Source: Lepeophtheirus salmonis
Lineage: Eukaryota; Arthropoda; Copepoda; Siphonostomatoida; Caligidae
DNA length: 64,000 bases
Direction of reading: 5' to 3'
Assembly (NCBI RefSeq): GCF_016086655.4
Contig: NC_052138.2
Location: 27,601,403-27,665,402 of the forward strand
The notes under the pieces were generated by a model that worked only from the letters and a program-made list of their open reading frames with translations, did not search any database and was not told where the DNA came from. Each line of letters begins with the position of its first letter. Positions within the stretch are counted from its first letter, which is position 1. Position numbers and translations under genes: made by a program. This document shows positions 23,801-38,800 of the stretch, in pieces.

Positions 23801-26800
23801 AACAGCATCAATGTGCCGATTGGCTGTCGAGTTCAACGTGGACGATATCATCATCAGAAAGGCAGTTCATGATGACCTCGGCCTTAAGAGCATTGTCATG
23901 AATCTAAGACAACTCCTCACCGACAGGATGAAAGCCTTCAGGCTTGAGAGATGCAAAAATTCCTTACTTACTTGAAGAGTCATCCGTCGACTGTAAAGAT
24001 CTTTTCAGACAAGAAAATCTTCACATTCGATCAGGTATTGAACCTCAAAAACGACAAATTTATAGCAGCATCACCTGATGAAGTCCAGGGCACCTTCAGG
24101 AGAAAACATCTGGCCCAAACTATGTTTATGTGTATGTAATTAGTGATTGACATCACTGCCTATCCGTAAGGACACATTTATTATTTTACTACCAATTAAT
24201 TATAATAAAGGGGAAATGATAATTTTGTAAATTTTGCAGTTACAGAAATAACCAATTAATATTTAGCATTAAAACAAAAACATATATCTTCAATTTAAAA
24301 ATTTTGAAGAAAACAAAACGGGTTTTCAAGTTAAGGCCTGGACTCTTCAGCCCATGCGTTATATTATGTCAAAAAACACAATCAGAAACATTTAAATAAG
24401 AATTTTGCTTCCTTTTTTGCTTTGTGCAAATTGAAGATTGAGACTAATTTTTGACATGAGAAAATAAGAAACCATAAACAATTTTAAATAGAAATTAAAT
24501 ATATATTTTCCATTTTTTTAATGTGCCAAAACTTTTTGTATCTTGTTATGAACTTGAAAAAGTTGCTTGACCGATAATTAGGTGGAAAATTATTATTTTG
24601 TTATTTGTAAATTTGTTGTATTTAAAGCAATAACCAATAACATAATCTGCAATTTAAAGATTAAATAGAACAACCTTCAGAAATATAAAAATTTTCAGGT
24701 TATTAAAGATATGACCCGTCAACACAAAAGCAACTATACATTAGCTTTGATTCATTTGGTTCAATAGGGTCTTATTAATTAAGAATCAGACTTTTATTAG
24801 TGAGGTTAATTGATAATAAAGAATTTAACATAAGCTACTTTCATATGTAACGATTTATACAGATTTGGTCCTAGGCAAACTCCAGCAAATAATTAGTAGA
24901 ACAGAACGCCAAAATCCCATTTTTAGCGGTCAGTGTGTAAAACATTTTACCGTTTCATTTACAAAACTTGAATCACTAATAAACCAATTGCTCCAACGAG
25001 CCCATGGGTTTATTACACATTTGTTATGTTTATTTTCTGTTCAATTTGTTTCTTCTCCGCTGCGATCTTCTTTTTTTTTCGAAAATTATACTCACAACGT
25101 CAATTTCTGTATCTTAACGGAAATATTTCTTTATATATTGTTTATAACTTAAAAATACGGGGGCGAACAGGAGAACAGCTGGCCTTTATGAAGTCCGAGG
25201 ACAAGTTGTTCCAATCTTCCGTGATCACGGCCTTCAGGGCATCGGCATTCGCTTGAGAAGTCTTGTTTGTCTTACCCTCTAAGACACACTAAACGGCGAA
25301 GTCCAATGGGTTCACGTTGGGCGAGGATGAAGGCTAGAAGTTTACCAGTCAGAAGGCAGCCATGTTCTCCCTGAAGAAATGATACACCTTCTTGGAGTTG
25401 TGTGCCGGAGCACCCTCTTAAGTAAACGTATAGTTGTCCCTAGGGAACGTACTATTCAACCGTGGCAAGGCATGATACATGAAGACCTTGTAGTAGACGT
25501 CCGTGTAGACTTTCTCGATGGCTTTGAAGAAGTAGGAAGGCATCTTGCTGTCGTCGGACACCACGACGCCGAGGACCATACCCTGAGCTGGATTTTTGAT
25601 CCTGAAAGCTCCCTCGACCTGAACTCTTAATTCAGCCAAAAAGAAATCATTTTTCCTGTTCAGAACAGCATCAACTTGTCGACTTGTGTACGGAAAAGAT
25701 CCCAAACCCTCTGCCGTTTTGCATGCTCCTTAGACATACAAAAACATACATCAAATTGTATATTTTCGTCAGGTCCTTCAAATTGTGCCAAGTACAAAAT
25801 AGTCAGACTTTTAAAAATGAAGCTAGACAGCCTCAAACAGGATTCTAATTTTTTAGTCGTCACCCTGTATATGATGAGGGAATTGTGCAATACTTTTAAT
25901 GTAGTTAAACATACATATCAATGTTTCATTTAGTAGGACAAACGCCGCCATGGAGTTAACAACAGTTAACATTTGCATGTTACAAACCCTATGTACGCTG
26001 TTGGAATGATTTTGGTGGAGAACGAAATGGATATTAGCAATATTGAGGTTTCAAATATGACATGGATCGGGAGGTGAAGGATTGAGAAGTAAGGTTGGCC
26101 TTAGTAGAGACTAAGGATCCCAGGATTACAATGAAGGAGGTGTCCTGGCACAGCAAGTACCAAGGAGTTCATCATCAGGGTGCAGGAGATTATTTATACT
26201 GAGCCAAGACGGTCTGAGCTGAACACCAATGCAATGAATATTAGTCGATGTGTCGGTGAAAATCAGCGGTGCAAATCCGATTGGATGACTTCAGGCTAGT
26301 TTCTCAATGGAGAGAACAAGAGCATCCGCCTTGTCAAGGCGACCAAGCCGCTCTACATGCTCAAGAATCCCAAGGAAGCAGAGAAAACTTTCGTCAAGGT
26401 TAGGTTCATAATGCTCCAACCCATCGCTCGCTGGATATCTGTGAACAACAATGATTTGGCAAAAGTTATAAAAACCAAGTTCCCAGCTACTGCTATGGTG
26501 TTTGGAGCCATGCCATCGCACATCTTTGAGAAAGTCTTGAGAGTCAACATTAGGGTCTACATAGAGATATGGCTCTTCCCTGGTTCAAGAAGATCTCCGG
26601 AAACCGTCTTTGGGTCTGGCAACAGAACTCTGCTCCCTGCCACACCTCCAAAAGACTCAATACTGGCTTCAAGAACACTGCTACGACTGAGTGTCCAAGG
26701 ATATTTGGTCTCCAGTTCATGCGATTTGAATCTGATGGATTATTTTATCTGATGCTACCTTGAGTCCTTTCACCACAAGAAATCTCTGATCAACTCCATC

Positions 26801-29800
26801 GTCCTGGAATGCAGGAATTTAGATATGACTCTAATTTACAGGGCCTTTGCGCAGTTCAGGACCTCAATCGAAGCAGCTATTAAAGCCAACGGAGGTTAGT
26901 CAGTTGTTGTTTTTTGAAATTATCTTAAAAAATGACTATTTTATGTTAATTTAAAGTAGATGGATTTTGATTTTTGTACAAGATTGTTGTCAGTCGAATA
27001 TTTGGTACGACCTTAACTCAATTTCCTTTCATGTCTTATTTTATCTCTTCATGATCTTATTAATTATGATATTAATCTTCCTCTAGCTCTAGACTCCTAC
27101 AAATATTATATTAATGTGAAATACATATTCCTCATCATACTAATAACAATGGTTGATTAATGTTATTTATAATCAGGTTGTGACTAAGAAAAGAGACAAC
27201 CATAGGAAGAAGAAAAGTCTCTCTATTCATTTCCCTTGTCACTTATCATATCATAATATGTATCAATGGTATCTTTGTAAATACGAATACGATACTTTCA
27301 CAAAGATTAATTCACTTAGATATTAGGGTGGCTAGTTTTTCGGCTTTTGTCAAATTTTGATTATTTTTAGTGCGGAAAAGTTGCTAGCAAGGCTTGAAAA
27401 AGGCCAATTTTATTATTCAGTCAATTAATAATAAATTAAAGTATAATTCATTATTATACATAAAAAAAGTTTGATAGTTTTTTTCTTTAACATATAAAAA
27501 ATATTAATTTAGTTTATTCTAAATTTGATTTTTCGTTCATGAATATATAAAAAACGATGAGTGCAATACAAGATTCATCAAAATTTCTTAAAGCTATCTT
27601 ATCTTTTTCTCCTTATGACCAGATCAGAAAAAAATTTCGAACATACTTCTTATAATTTGAAAGATATCTATCAAAATGATTTTGTACTGGCCAACCGTTA
27701 TTATTTACTCACTCCTAGTATATAAATTTTGAGAGATTAAGAGTCTCTTTTTTACAATGTTCCGATAAACAATTTTGTAGAACACATAATTAGCTGTCGA
27801 TAAATAAGAAAAACATTGTCCTAGTTGGCACCGTGAGCACACAGTACGAGAATAGGATTTAGATCTCCGCACTGCTCCGTGCAGGATTGTCCAAGAAGGG
27901 CATCTGGAAGTAGACAGAGGCCTTGAGGAAGATGATTTACAATGTATCCATACATTTGAAGGTCACTCTCCAGGAGTAGGCAGTCAACCTTTCATGTCCG
28001 TCAACTTCCTGAACTCGGCCTTCAAGAAACCCCCGAATCCCTCTTTTGCTGAAAGAAAATCCAAGAGTGGCTCCAGACCAACGTGCACTTCTGGGCAAAG
28101 GACTTCTGACCGCCGTGGAGGCTAAACCTCAACCCCTAGGCTATTCTATCTAGGTACATGTGGATTCCTATGCCTACCTTGAAGACCTCTGTCATCAAGG
28201 GCTGGGTCTCCATGAGCCCCGAGTACATCCACAGTGTCTGCAGCAATTCTGCCACCACCAGGAGCTCACTATCAATTCGGAGAGCGGATACATTGACTAA
28301 AACATGTTCGGTACACACTAAAGAAAAATCATAATAAAGGCTGTGTGCCTTTTTTTTACACCGATGCACCATAAAATTTTGCATAGGTTACTCTCTGACT
28401 ACATAACTAATACTTTTCCACACTAGCCGTACTGAACATTTGAAAAAAGTAGAATAACAGACCACCCTAAGTACAATTGTTAGTGTGTAGAGGAAAGTCT
28501 TCAAAGTTCCTTATCTTTCTATTGTTGTTGTGAGGTTGAAGTCACAATCCTCTTAGGATTAAAGGTCTTTTTTATTATTAGGTACTATTGGAAGTTTAGC
28601 ATCTGTCCATTTTTTTATTTGTGTCTTTCTCTATTTGTCGTGAGGTTCATATGAATATTAAAAATAAGGATGGTATTAATAGTATTTTTAAACCCATGGA
28701 CAGAGTCTTTCATGTAATCCTTCTTCCCTGAGGGACTCTCAAAATGATTATATGCAATAAGGTTTTTATAGATAGACAAATAGAGCGGTAACATCCTCGT
28801 TTGAATCTTTGAGTACATAAACAAAATTCATCCATTTTTGGTTGTACAACGTTTCGTTGTTGAAATATAAAAGAATTGCAACACATTTATGGCTCAAGTA
28901 CTCCTATTTAGATTGATTTAGACTCACACAATTTCAACACAATATACCTATATATGTTTGCTATTGTTTGATCCTATTAAAAGGATGTACGAGTCAATAG
29001 TTTTTCCGCAAATGGCATTTATATGCAACCTGTCAAATGTTGCAACTATCCTCGTAGCCAGGAACGGCTTCAATAGTTAAGAAATTGAGTTTGAGTACAG
29101 GGGCGTCCGCAGGGGGTGGGCTGGAGGGGTTACAGTAAAGATGAACTTAAGACTCTACAACAAACGATATAGGTAATTGGGACGGGTCCTTATGGCAATA
29201 TGGCATAGCTCTACTTTGCTCATTGTTCATCAAAAATCGACCTATTGAAATCTTTTAATTTGTTGAAGTAATAGCTTAATAATACCGTCTAATTTTTCGC
29301 CAGATATCCCATTTTGTCCGACTGAGATTGTTTTTTCTAACTAACATCTCCAGTATAAATGGACTATTTGTTTTGGAAAATAAAGTATTTCATTTTTTTA
29401 TGTTAATATATATTGAATTTCTTAGAAAATTAAAGTTTCATTATATTTTTTGAATGACCATCTTCAGAATTTGTTAAAAAAGGGCATGCCCTTAATTTTT
29501 TAAAGGTCTTCACTTTTGTTCGAATCAAATGTTTATATGAGGGGGACATCATACAAAGAATTCAGTCTTTTTCCATACTTTTTTTTCGGCCTATTCTCTT
29601 GTTTATTGACTTATGTTTTTTTTTTTTTTTTTTGTTTGGGGTAAAAAACAACTAAACTCCATACATAAAAAGGTATATTCTTAATATTATTCAAGTCTTG
29701 AATGAACCAATAATAAAAAGGAAAAAAAAAAAAACTAGTATAAGGTCATTAGTTAACTCTTTATAGTATATATTTTCTCCTCATTTTAAATACAAGGAGC

Positions 29801-32800
29801 AGGAATCCAATTATATATTAGGGAAAAATGTTTAGTTTTCGTTTTGTTTTGTTTTTTTAAAAGGCAAGGGATAGATACAGAAATAAGGAAAGGAAATTGT
29901 TTGTTATTGTAATTACATTCTATGCTCTTCTACTACAGCTGTAGGATGGTGAATTTATTTGATGAAAATCAACAAGAAGGTGCTGATGAGATGATGATAA
30001 TGGGAGAATGATACTGGGCTGAAGGTTGATTGGACTTTTATAGAAAGCTGATAGATTGATGTTTTTCTTAAATACATGGACTATATAGCCTGTAATTAGA
30101 GTGATGGGATCTTATTAAATTAAAGTGGAGAGAAGATATCCGTATTTTATCATGATGACCCAGAAAAGAATGAGCCTTTTCATTGATAAGAGACAATGAA
30201 TCCCTTTTCCTTTATCTTTATTTATTGAAAATAATTATAAAGAAAAGTTTTTGAAACTCCTTAATTTTTTTAGGATATATTTGATACATTAATAGAGTAT
30301 AAGTAACTAAAAACTGAGCAAATTATTTATATATTAGAATATATTTTACCCAGTGTTGCTCAGGACAAAGAAAGAGCGAGAAATAGCATAGACAATGAGC
30401 AATCAAATCGAAATTTTCTGGAAGAAAATTGCAAAAAACTGTTTTTTTCTCATTTTAGAAAAATAAAGTAGTTAATAGCATTATTTAAAATTGTAAAGAT
30501 GAACACCAACCTACCTAGATTTTTTTTTTGTTTGTATTTGCAAAATCAAAAAGTTAGAGAACAATGTAGAAAAAATAAACCTACATAACTGGTTCATTTT
30601 TCAAAAAATTGCAAAATTATCTAATAAAATATTTCAGAAATTGTAAATACTATAATATATTGGTATATGTCCAAAGTGTATCGTTAGTAGGATTTCATTT
30701 TTAAATATTGAAAACTGACGTTTGATGAAAAAAAAATGGAAAAATTATTCAGAGAAATGACCGATATTTGAGTTAAACATCAATTTTTATGTGTCAAACT
30801 TAAATGAATCTCCAGACAAATTTCTACAAACTTTATTACGAGTATATCTAGGGAATTTAATATTTTATTCTAAATCCATTTTTTGCACCTGAAAGACAAC
30901 GGATCTGTAATTTTTACACATTTTTTTTTATTTTTTTTTTTTTGCCTATAACATTTTTGATTATGAATCAATTTAGAAGGCGTCTTTACTCTTATAGTTG
31001 TTGTTTTTTGAGAGGTCAGTGACTTATTGATTTATAGTTTCACTCCTATCTAGTCACTTTGAGCTATAAAAAAATGGTGTATGAATGCCTCCTCTCCTCC
31101 CTCTATCGTCTTAGCCTGACCAGGTTCAAAAGAGGCTCTTATTCAAAGTTTCAGCCTCCTAGGTCCAACGGTGTGGGCACCCATATATATGTATATATAC
31201 ATAAGATAAGTTTGTTTTTCGTTTTACCACACATGGAATCAAAAATGGCAAGAATAAATAGTAAAGTGATCAATTAAGTCGAAATCGCCCTCCTTCTATT
31301 CCAATAATACAGGGCTCGACGATGAAATCCACACCCTCTCTTGTATTCACAAAAAACAACACAAAATCCGTAAATTTTAATAATTTAGTATCAAATAAAA
31401 AAACAAAGTCATTGTAGGTCATGTATTTTGAAGCTTACTTCATATAATTGACCTCAGCCTCGGTCAAAGGCCTTGATGACGAGGTCCCGGAGCATGGATG
31501 TGAAGTGGTCCTTGATGATGGCTACCAGACTTGCCTTAGTGTGTTCCTGAAGGTAGACCGCTACAAAATAATCCCTCAGATTAAGGTCGGGGCTACTGAG
31601 GGGTAATTGGTCCTTGGTCATGAGGTTTGCATCTTGTAAAACTGAAATTTCTGATCCTCGAATCCTTTAGTTTCTTCCTGGTTTCCTGTATGTAACGCAT
31701 TGCTAGTTCAGTGGTGTTACGGATGTCAAGGTGGCTCATTTTTCCTTGTTTATTAATTAGACACATAACTACGGTGCATATTCGTTCATCCTCTGTGAAC
31801 TGAATCTTCGGCAGCTCCAAGTTGAGTTATTCCATTGTAATGAAAATAAACTGTATGAATGTGTTATGTCTGTATATTAAGCTGGACTTTAAAAATCCCT
31901 GATATGATGGTTCCAAGACGACTCAAAGAGGGCGCAGATTTCATATTTGTTGGGTTTGCGAAGATTTTCAATAATAAAAACATTTATTGCTATGCTTCAA
32001 ATTAAACATTCAATCAGTATGGGCACATGTAAAAATAACTTTAACTTTTTGTGCCCTCACATTAGTTTGCCAGATTAGATATCCTACTGCAGTCCATCCT
32101 GAACAAGTTCTAGGGTTTATATATATACAGATATATACAATGTCTTCTTTTTCCATTTGGGGAAACCAAAAAAAAATGTAATTTTCTTGCAGTTTCGTTT
32201 GAAGACTCTCCATTTTGGAAGTAAGTCTTCAGTATTTCCCAATTTTCTTCGAGCGTAAACTTGATCATTTCGTAAACCGGAGACCTTTTGTAAAATATTA
32301 AACACAATGAAAATGTTACTATAGCTGTCAGACGTCAAAAAATTAAAAATTGAACCGTTATATACAAAATTAAAAATATGAAATTGCTAGGAGAAATTGC
32401 GTTACAGTAACTAAAATATCAATTTTAGTTTAAAATTAGACCTACACCTAAAAACAATCAAATATTCCAACGATCACAAAATTATATAAGCCAATCACAC
32501 ACTAACCAATTTAAAACGTAATAATCAATCCAAATGTCTCCCTCGATGAAAGCGTTCATAACCTCGAACAATTGTTTTAAAATAATCATATTTGTATCTA
32601 TTTGAATCTGACAGTTTGTATTTCACAATGTCAATAGCATGATTTTGAGCTCTGTTACTCAAAAGAGTTATAACTTTTTCGTCTCTGCCTTGTTGGCAAG
32701 ACAAACAAAATTATTGCCTTTAAAGTATTAACAATTCCCCTCCCCATTAAGAGAAACAAATTCATGTAAAAAGGAAATCAAAGGAATTTGAAAAAATCAT

Positions 32801-35800
32801 GCAAAAAATTGTTCAAAAACTTTCCACAATCTTTACAGAGATCGTAGAAAACAATACAGTCTGTCTCCAATTTATAGATGGAAAGGGAAATTAATACATG
32901 CGGAAAACTTATATAATGTACCCGCAACTCCTTTTCAGAATTCTGAATCCCCTCAGGGAACCTGTGGGCTCATTGTGATCTTTTATGATGAACGGTGTTG
33001 TTCCCATTAGGATACTGGCTGAAGGCTAATGAGTAAGTAAAAATTCTGGACACCAAAGTTACCCCATGGATCAAATCCATAGTTAGCCATTCTATCCGTG
33101 TGTTTCAACAGGATGGAGCATCTGCACACGCCACCAAGAAAAGCCAAGAGTGGCCCAGGCTAACTTCTGAGCAAAGGACTTCTGACCACCGCAGAGCCCA
33201 GATCTCCATCCTTTAGACTATTCCATCTAGGTACACGTGAAGTCTAAGGTCTGCAGGAGACGCCACTAGAGCCCTACGCCCAGAAAATCTCCGTCAACCA
33301 GGACTGGGCGTTCATGAGCGCCGAGTACAAACAAAGGTTCTGCACCAGCTTTTGCCACCGCCTGGAGCTCACCATCAATTATGAGGACGGATACATAGAC
33401 TACAACTTGTTCTTTGGGTTTCAATTAATGGTTAATAAATGTGCTTCCTAATTCATCCAGGATCCTGCCATGGACTTTGTGTGTTAAAATGTGTAAATGA
33501 TAAATTTTAGCTCAATATGTTCATAAAATGAACTATTTCATTTCCGTTACACTTCTATGTTTAAAGACATATTGTTGCTTGTATCTATATAAGTATATAA
33601 ATACATTATGTAAACATGCATAAAGTATGTTTGCTTTTTCAAGCTTTTAAAAGTGTTTTTTGTGTGTATTTCAATGAGTCAAAGGGATTCTTTTTATTCT
33701 CTTCTTCTTGGTTGGATGATAATATATACATATATGTTATATACATAAAATATTCTACATAATAGTACTTATTTATTTATTTTTTTTAAATATTATGTCT
33801 AATTTTTCATTTTACTAAGTATGACTTGTTTGTTATGTTATGTTCCCTACAATGAAATATTCTTCTTTCACAAAATGCCTACATATTTTTTTCATATGAA
33901 AAACAACCATTTGGTTCTATTTCTCTTTCCTAAGTGCTATTTATAAGTTCTTTTGAAGTTATTCATCATCAAATGTTGTCGTACTAGTTAGGAGACAAAT
34001 ACATGGAAAGATGTTTGTAGGGAAGGCCCGTGAACAGTTGATTGATGTGACATGTAGTAACATAAAACTAGCAGTAGACCTTGGCATTGCTTGGATTTAT
34101 AAGGATTCGACAAACAGACCAACTTTGCTTCAATAATGTAGAAGATAACTCCTTAACAAATCCTCAGTGTTACGCTCCATTTTTCAAGGAGCACACTCAC
34201 ACGTAGTTACTCAATACTGAGATGTTCTCTCCTCAAGAATTAAAGAATAATAATAACAGCTTCAGATTTTTTTTAATATGACGTGATGAGCTACGGAGTA
34301 CTTAGTATGACTAATTACATGATTTTTGGAGAGGAAAAGAATTATGGCTATAAAGAGGAGAACCTTGTACATTTAAAATAGTATTATGAAGGGAAAATAT
34401 TACAATTATTGATGAAAATCCGGTGGATTTTTGGCTGGTGCGTTTTTTGTTTTTTAAATTGGTAATCTGAGGAATGAATTTTCTTTTCCTTAGCAGTTGT
34501 CATTATTTTTAATTCCTGATTAGTGAACATTCTTTCCTAAATAGATTCAATAATATTCAAAACCTGATTCAACATTCGTATATGTTCATAAAAGATGGAG
34601 AGGAACTCTGATGATGTGTTGCTGAGTGATAATTGTAAGTCCTTCTTGGACTCAGATAAGAATTGGGGATTGACATTGGAGTAATTCTAGCAAATGTACT
34701 TTTTTATATCCTTTTGATCTTCCTCTCTCGTCACAGCTAATTGTAGATGGTCTAATAAAACGTCATGAGCATTATTATTTCTCTCCTCCTAAACATTTTC
34801 AAATTGTCCGGGTTACCATGTTAATTTTCGGTTTCTTTTTTTTAACATGATCATTCCACATTGGATTTTCATCCTTATATGTATAAATACTAACTATAGT
34901 ACCTGGCATTACATAGAGTTATTAGGTGATGACGACATAGAACCTTTGCTCTATTGATACATTGAAAATAACTCAGCAACAAATCCTCAGTTGACTCTCC
35001 CCATTTTTCATGAGCACACTCACACAAGTATTAACTCAATACGTAGATATTCTCTCTTTAAAAAATGAAAGAAGATGAACAACAACTTGAGAAAAGAAAA
35101 TCCTTGTTCAGGTTGCAAAGTATTAAAAAAAAACTCGCACGCTCAAAAATGCCTAGTATTTACAACCAAATTTACTCTTGTCCGTTTTACAACCGTCTTC
35201 CCTGCTTTTATTTATGCGGTGCGTAGCAGGTAATAATAGGTTATAGGTTTGTCCTAGTTTCATTTGAGCTAGACAATAAAGGAAAGGGGTCGAAGAAAGA
35301 GCTGATTCTTCTCTGTCCCTCAATGTTCTTACAGAATGAACAATACACATTAAGTAGTATGTGATTCTATTGACGATGATGAAAAGCACAGGAAGTCCAG
35401 CTGTCCATTAAATTAATTATATTAAACCATCAACCATATTGGTAAATGAATGTAATGGAGCTCATGATTATAATTTCATGGGAAAAGGTTCTATTTGGAC
35501 TCTCCTCACGTTGTATCGTAATTTGCATCCTTTCTCCTTCAAAAAGAAACACGAAGGGGGTGGGGAAACTCAAAATCAGCTGATTTATCGCTTAGTTAAT
35601 TCCTCTAAATTATGGAATTATTTACTATTTATTCAATAATTGTTGAGAATTGTTCCACACCAACTTGATAAGACTTAATTCGAATTTAACCCATTAACAA
35701 TGCTCAGAGCACTGATGAGGAGAAATGAATTAGAAAAATCCACAGCTGACAATAAAGTACACTATAAATAAAGATACTAGACACGGAGTAGGGGTTGTGT

Positions 35801-38800
35801 TTATTTCCTTGATCTAATAGCTGTTCGCAGCTAATTTAATGAAACGTCATGACCCCGTTAATTTACGGGGTTTTTTTTGTTGTTTTTTTAGCATATTGAC
35901 AGATTATTTTCAACTATGAATATCATCATTTATTTTTTACTCACACACATGAGGATTATTAAAATAACTGATTAATATATTAATTTAAACTACTCATAAG
36001 AACATTTAGGAGGGTTGACAAATGTTGTGAATGATAATAAATGTTCCTTTTTACTTAATTTATTTTAGGTTTGTCATTGTCTGATAGTGGACTCTATACC
36101 TGTCAAGCTCGATCCGTGAGTGGACAATCCGTTTGGTCTTCCTCTCTCGTCGTGAGTGAGGGTGGAGGTTTAATTGACTTTAAACCTATGCCTGATCTAT
36201 CTCAATTCCCTGGATCTCCAAGTAAACCCAGTTTGGCTAATGCAACAAGTCATTCCATAACTGTCACGTGGAGTAAGCCCCATAGAGTTGGAGGATCCCC
36301 ACTAAAGGGCTATCAGGTAATTAACGAAAACAGGATAAATGATCCAAGTATTGATTGCATCCATTCTCATAGTTGGACTACTATACTCTGGCAAGTCCTC
36401 TCCATTGGACAACAGTGTATAATGTACATTCTGAATTTCACACAATTGATGACTTAGATCCAGAGACCACTCTTTGGGTCCTTGTAAGAGCGTTGAATGG
36501 CTATGGTCTTTCTCCTCCAAGTCCTGTCTCAAAGTCTTTGAAAACATTGGCTCCTGATCCAAATTCCCGTACTGGAATGGATCCATGGAGTATTCGATCC
36601 AAATTGGGAGGGAGGATCATGATATTGAATGAGGCTATATCTGTGGGCTCTAGGAAAATTAAATTGGAATGGGAGGTGAGTAAAATTTGACCTAAGAATA
36701 AGAATTGATCGTAACCCACTACGGATTGTTTCAGCTTCTCATATCGGGAGAGTTTGTTGAAGGATATCATATTCAGATACGTGGATCCAAAGAGCCCCAT
36801 TATGACTCGGTAACAATATCTGGCGGAGGAACAAGATCCCATACATTATCAGATCTGAGACCCAATACTAAGTACTTCATCTTTATACTCCCATTTAATA
36901 ATCGAATAAAGGGTAGACCATCAAATCTCAAGGTTGTGAGTACTAAAGAAGATGGTGAGTATTTCTGTTATTTTCAAAACTCACACAAAAAAGGAATTAA
37001 TTTATTTTTACAGTCCCAAGTTCTAGCCCAGATAGAATCAAAATTCGTCTTGTCAATGTTTCAACTGGCCTTATTCAATGGCACACGCCTCCCTCGCGAG
37101 ATCTAAATGGAGATTTAAGTGGATTCAAAGTTCTCATTTTCGTTAATTCATCACTGGAATCAAATTATACCCTTGAACCAGATGTGAACTCCTTTTTAAT
37201 CACGGAACTATCTTCTGATTTCGAAACAGCATATGGGGCAAAGGTGGCAGCGTATAATAGGCAAGGCGTTGGTCCTTTTAGTCCCATGGTCTCAATTAAC
37301 ATCAATCCGATGTCTGGCGACATACATGGTGTTCATAGAAATGAGTTAAGTGAGTTTTTCAGTCCGGAAGAGGCAAGCCCTCATGGATTCGACATAGTTC
37401 TGCAAGAAGTTTGGTTTGTTTCGTTTGTGTCGGTCATGACCTTGGTCCTCGTTATTGCATTTGGTGCAGTTATTTGCATTCGACGCCGAAAAGGAGAATT
37501 AAAAAATATGGGGCATTATAATGGTGAGGAAAGGGACTTGGTATTGGCTCACTGACCCACGCACCCAACGAAATAAAGTGTTTTTATTCGTCTTTTTTTT
37601 TTGTAATGACCAAAGAAGAATAAAAACACTTCATTAGTGAACCAACCTTTGACCTGTTTCATTGATTAATTAATTATTTCTTTTATACTTCAAGTTCCCA
37701 TACATAAAGTGGATGATATATCTCATGTTAATTTTGGTAATCGGGATCACCTATGGCTGGACTCCAATTGGAAAAGTTCAGAGACAAATGGAAAAGGAAA
37801 GCATATATTTATTAACAAATTGACCAATTTCACGCAAAATGCTACCAACAACAGTACTAATACTATGAGAAGTAATAGTAATCGGATGGATAAAGATGGC
37901 GACTATGCAGAGGTTGATACACCCAAGAGCACTGACACACATCAAAAGGATCTCGTTTCAAAAGGAGATGGTCCATATGCAACCACTTCTCTTGTGAGTG
38001 ATCCACCATCTTCAATTAACTTAAAAAATGGATCTGTAAGTTAACCATAACTATTTTGAATTCCATTGCTTTATCCCTAAATGTTAAACGTGGGCATGTT
38101 TACTGATATCGTTTAAACCTTTAAAAAAATGAGGCAATAAATTGTTTGTCTCAGAAAGTATGTGAAAGTAGATATTGCAGGTAATCATTTGCCAAATCAT
38201 GAAATTTTCGAGTCCTGATTGTTTCGCGCTTGCAGGGAATCTTTCTTTTTCGTCGACTCTATATTTAAGATTTATATGAAAGGTGCACTCATTTTTTCCT
38301 TCCTTTTTTTTGTGACCAACTGAAGGCAATTTTTTTCTATTTAGTACAATAGTAGTGCAATGAAAAATATATCATCAGGGAAGAACCGGGAAAGTTCAAA
38401 CGGTGGGTGACAATAAAAACTCAATGTATTCAAAAACTATCTGGATTAAAATTGTCTGATTAAGTCCAAAATTGTTTATAGTACTGTCAATGATATGTTT
38501 AATTTTTTGGGTGTGATATACATACATTTACGATGATTAGGAGGAAGTTTAGTTTTATTCCCTACCTTGAATAATTTTTAAGTAACTACTTCAATTTAAA
38601 TGATAAAAAATCTACAATATATAATTTAAATGACTCTAGGTAGTGTTGTACCAGTCTTATTTATTCCTTCCAGTACATTCTTAGGACCGGTCCTGCCAGA
38701 CCTCGGGTCCAGTCCTTAAGACTGTCGGTCCTTCCAAATGTTAGTAATAGAACTGATTAAAAAAAGAAGAAATAAAGTTGAGTTACGTCATGAAGGACCG

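Larger units (their letters stand above)
2785..36068 (+). other. robo: 33.3-kb robo intron splitting Ig5
   Basis: The donor at 2785 (GAAG then GTAAAT) and acceptor at 36067-36068 (TTTATTTTAG) join a phase-1 split Gly codon and unite NTLRIEG with LSLSDSGLYTC, the expected continuity of a Robo Ig5 domain. No host exon was recognised inside. The intron is packed with transposon fragments and repeats listed separately. By eye nothing identifiable is seen in about 3.2-4.0, 4.2-5.0, 6.1-6.8, 9.8-11.4, 13.9-15.0, 15.9-17.0, 17.8-18.5, 18.9-19.6, 22.1-22.6, 24.2-25.1, 26.9-27.8, 28.4-31.3, 31.9-33.0 and 35.1-36.0 kb beyond AT-rich sequence, homopolymers and short AT repeats. Confidence 0.88.

Noticed and set aside
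24865..25256. Two overlapping + strand frames of 95 and 76 codons
   Set aside because: No motif is recognised; they partly overlap the antisense side of the mariner C-terminus at 25155 onward.
29931..30011. Acceptor-like TACTACAG followed by a 21-codon frame (MVNLFDENQQEGADEMM...)
   Set aside because: It would need to fit between robo exons C and D, but those join perfectly within Ig5, and no donor follows in a compatible frame.
37524..37555. Read-through of exon G to a stop at 37555 (a receptor lacking the tail)
   Set aside because: The GTGAGG donor is good and exon H carries the expected CC0/CC1 motifs in phase, so splicing is the main reading. A retained-intron isoform is possible but unsupported.
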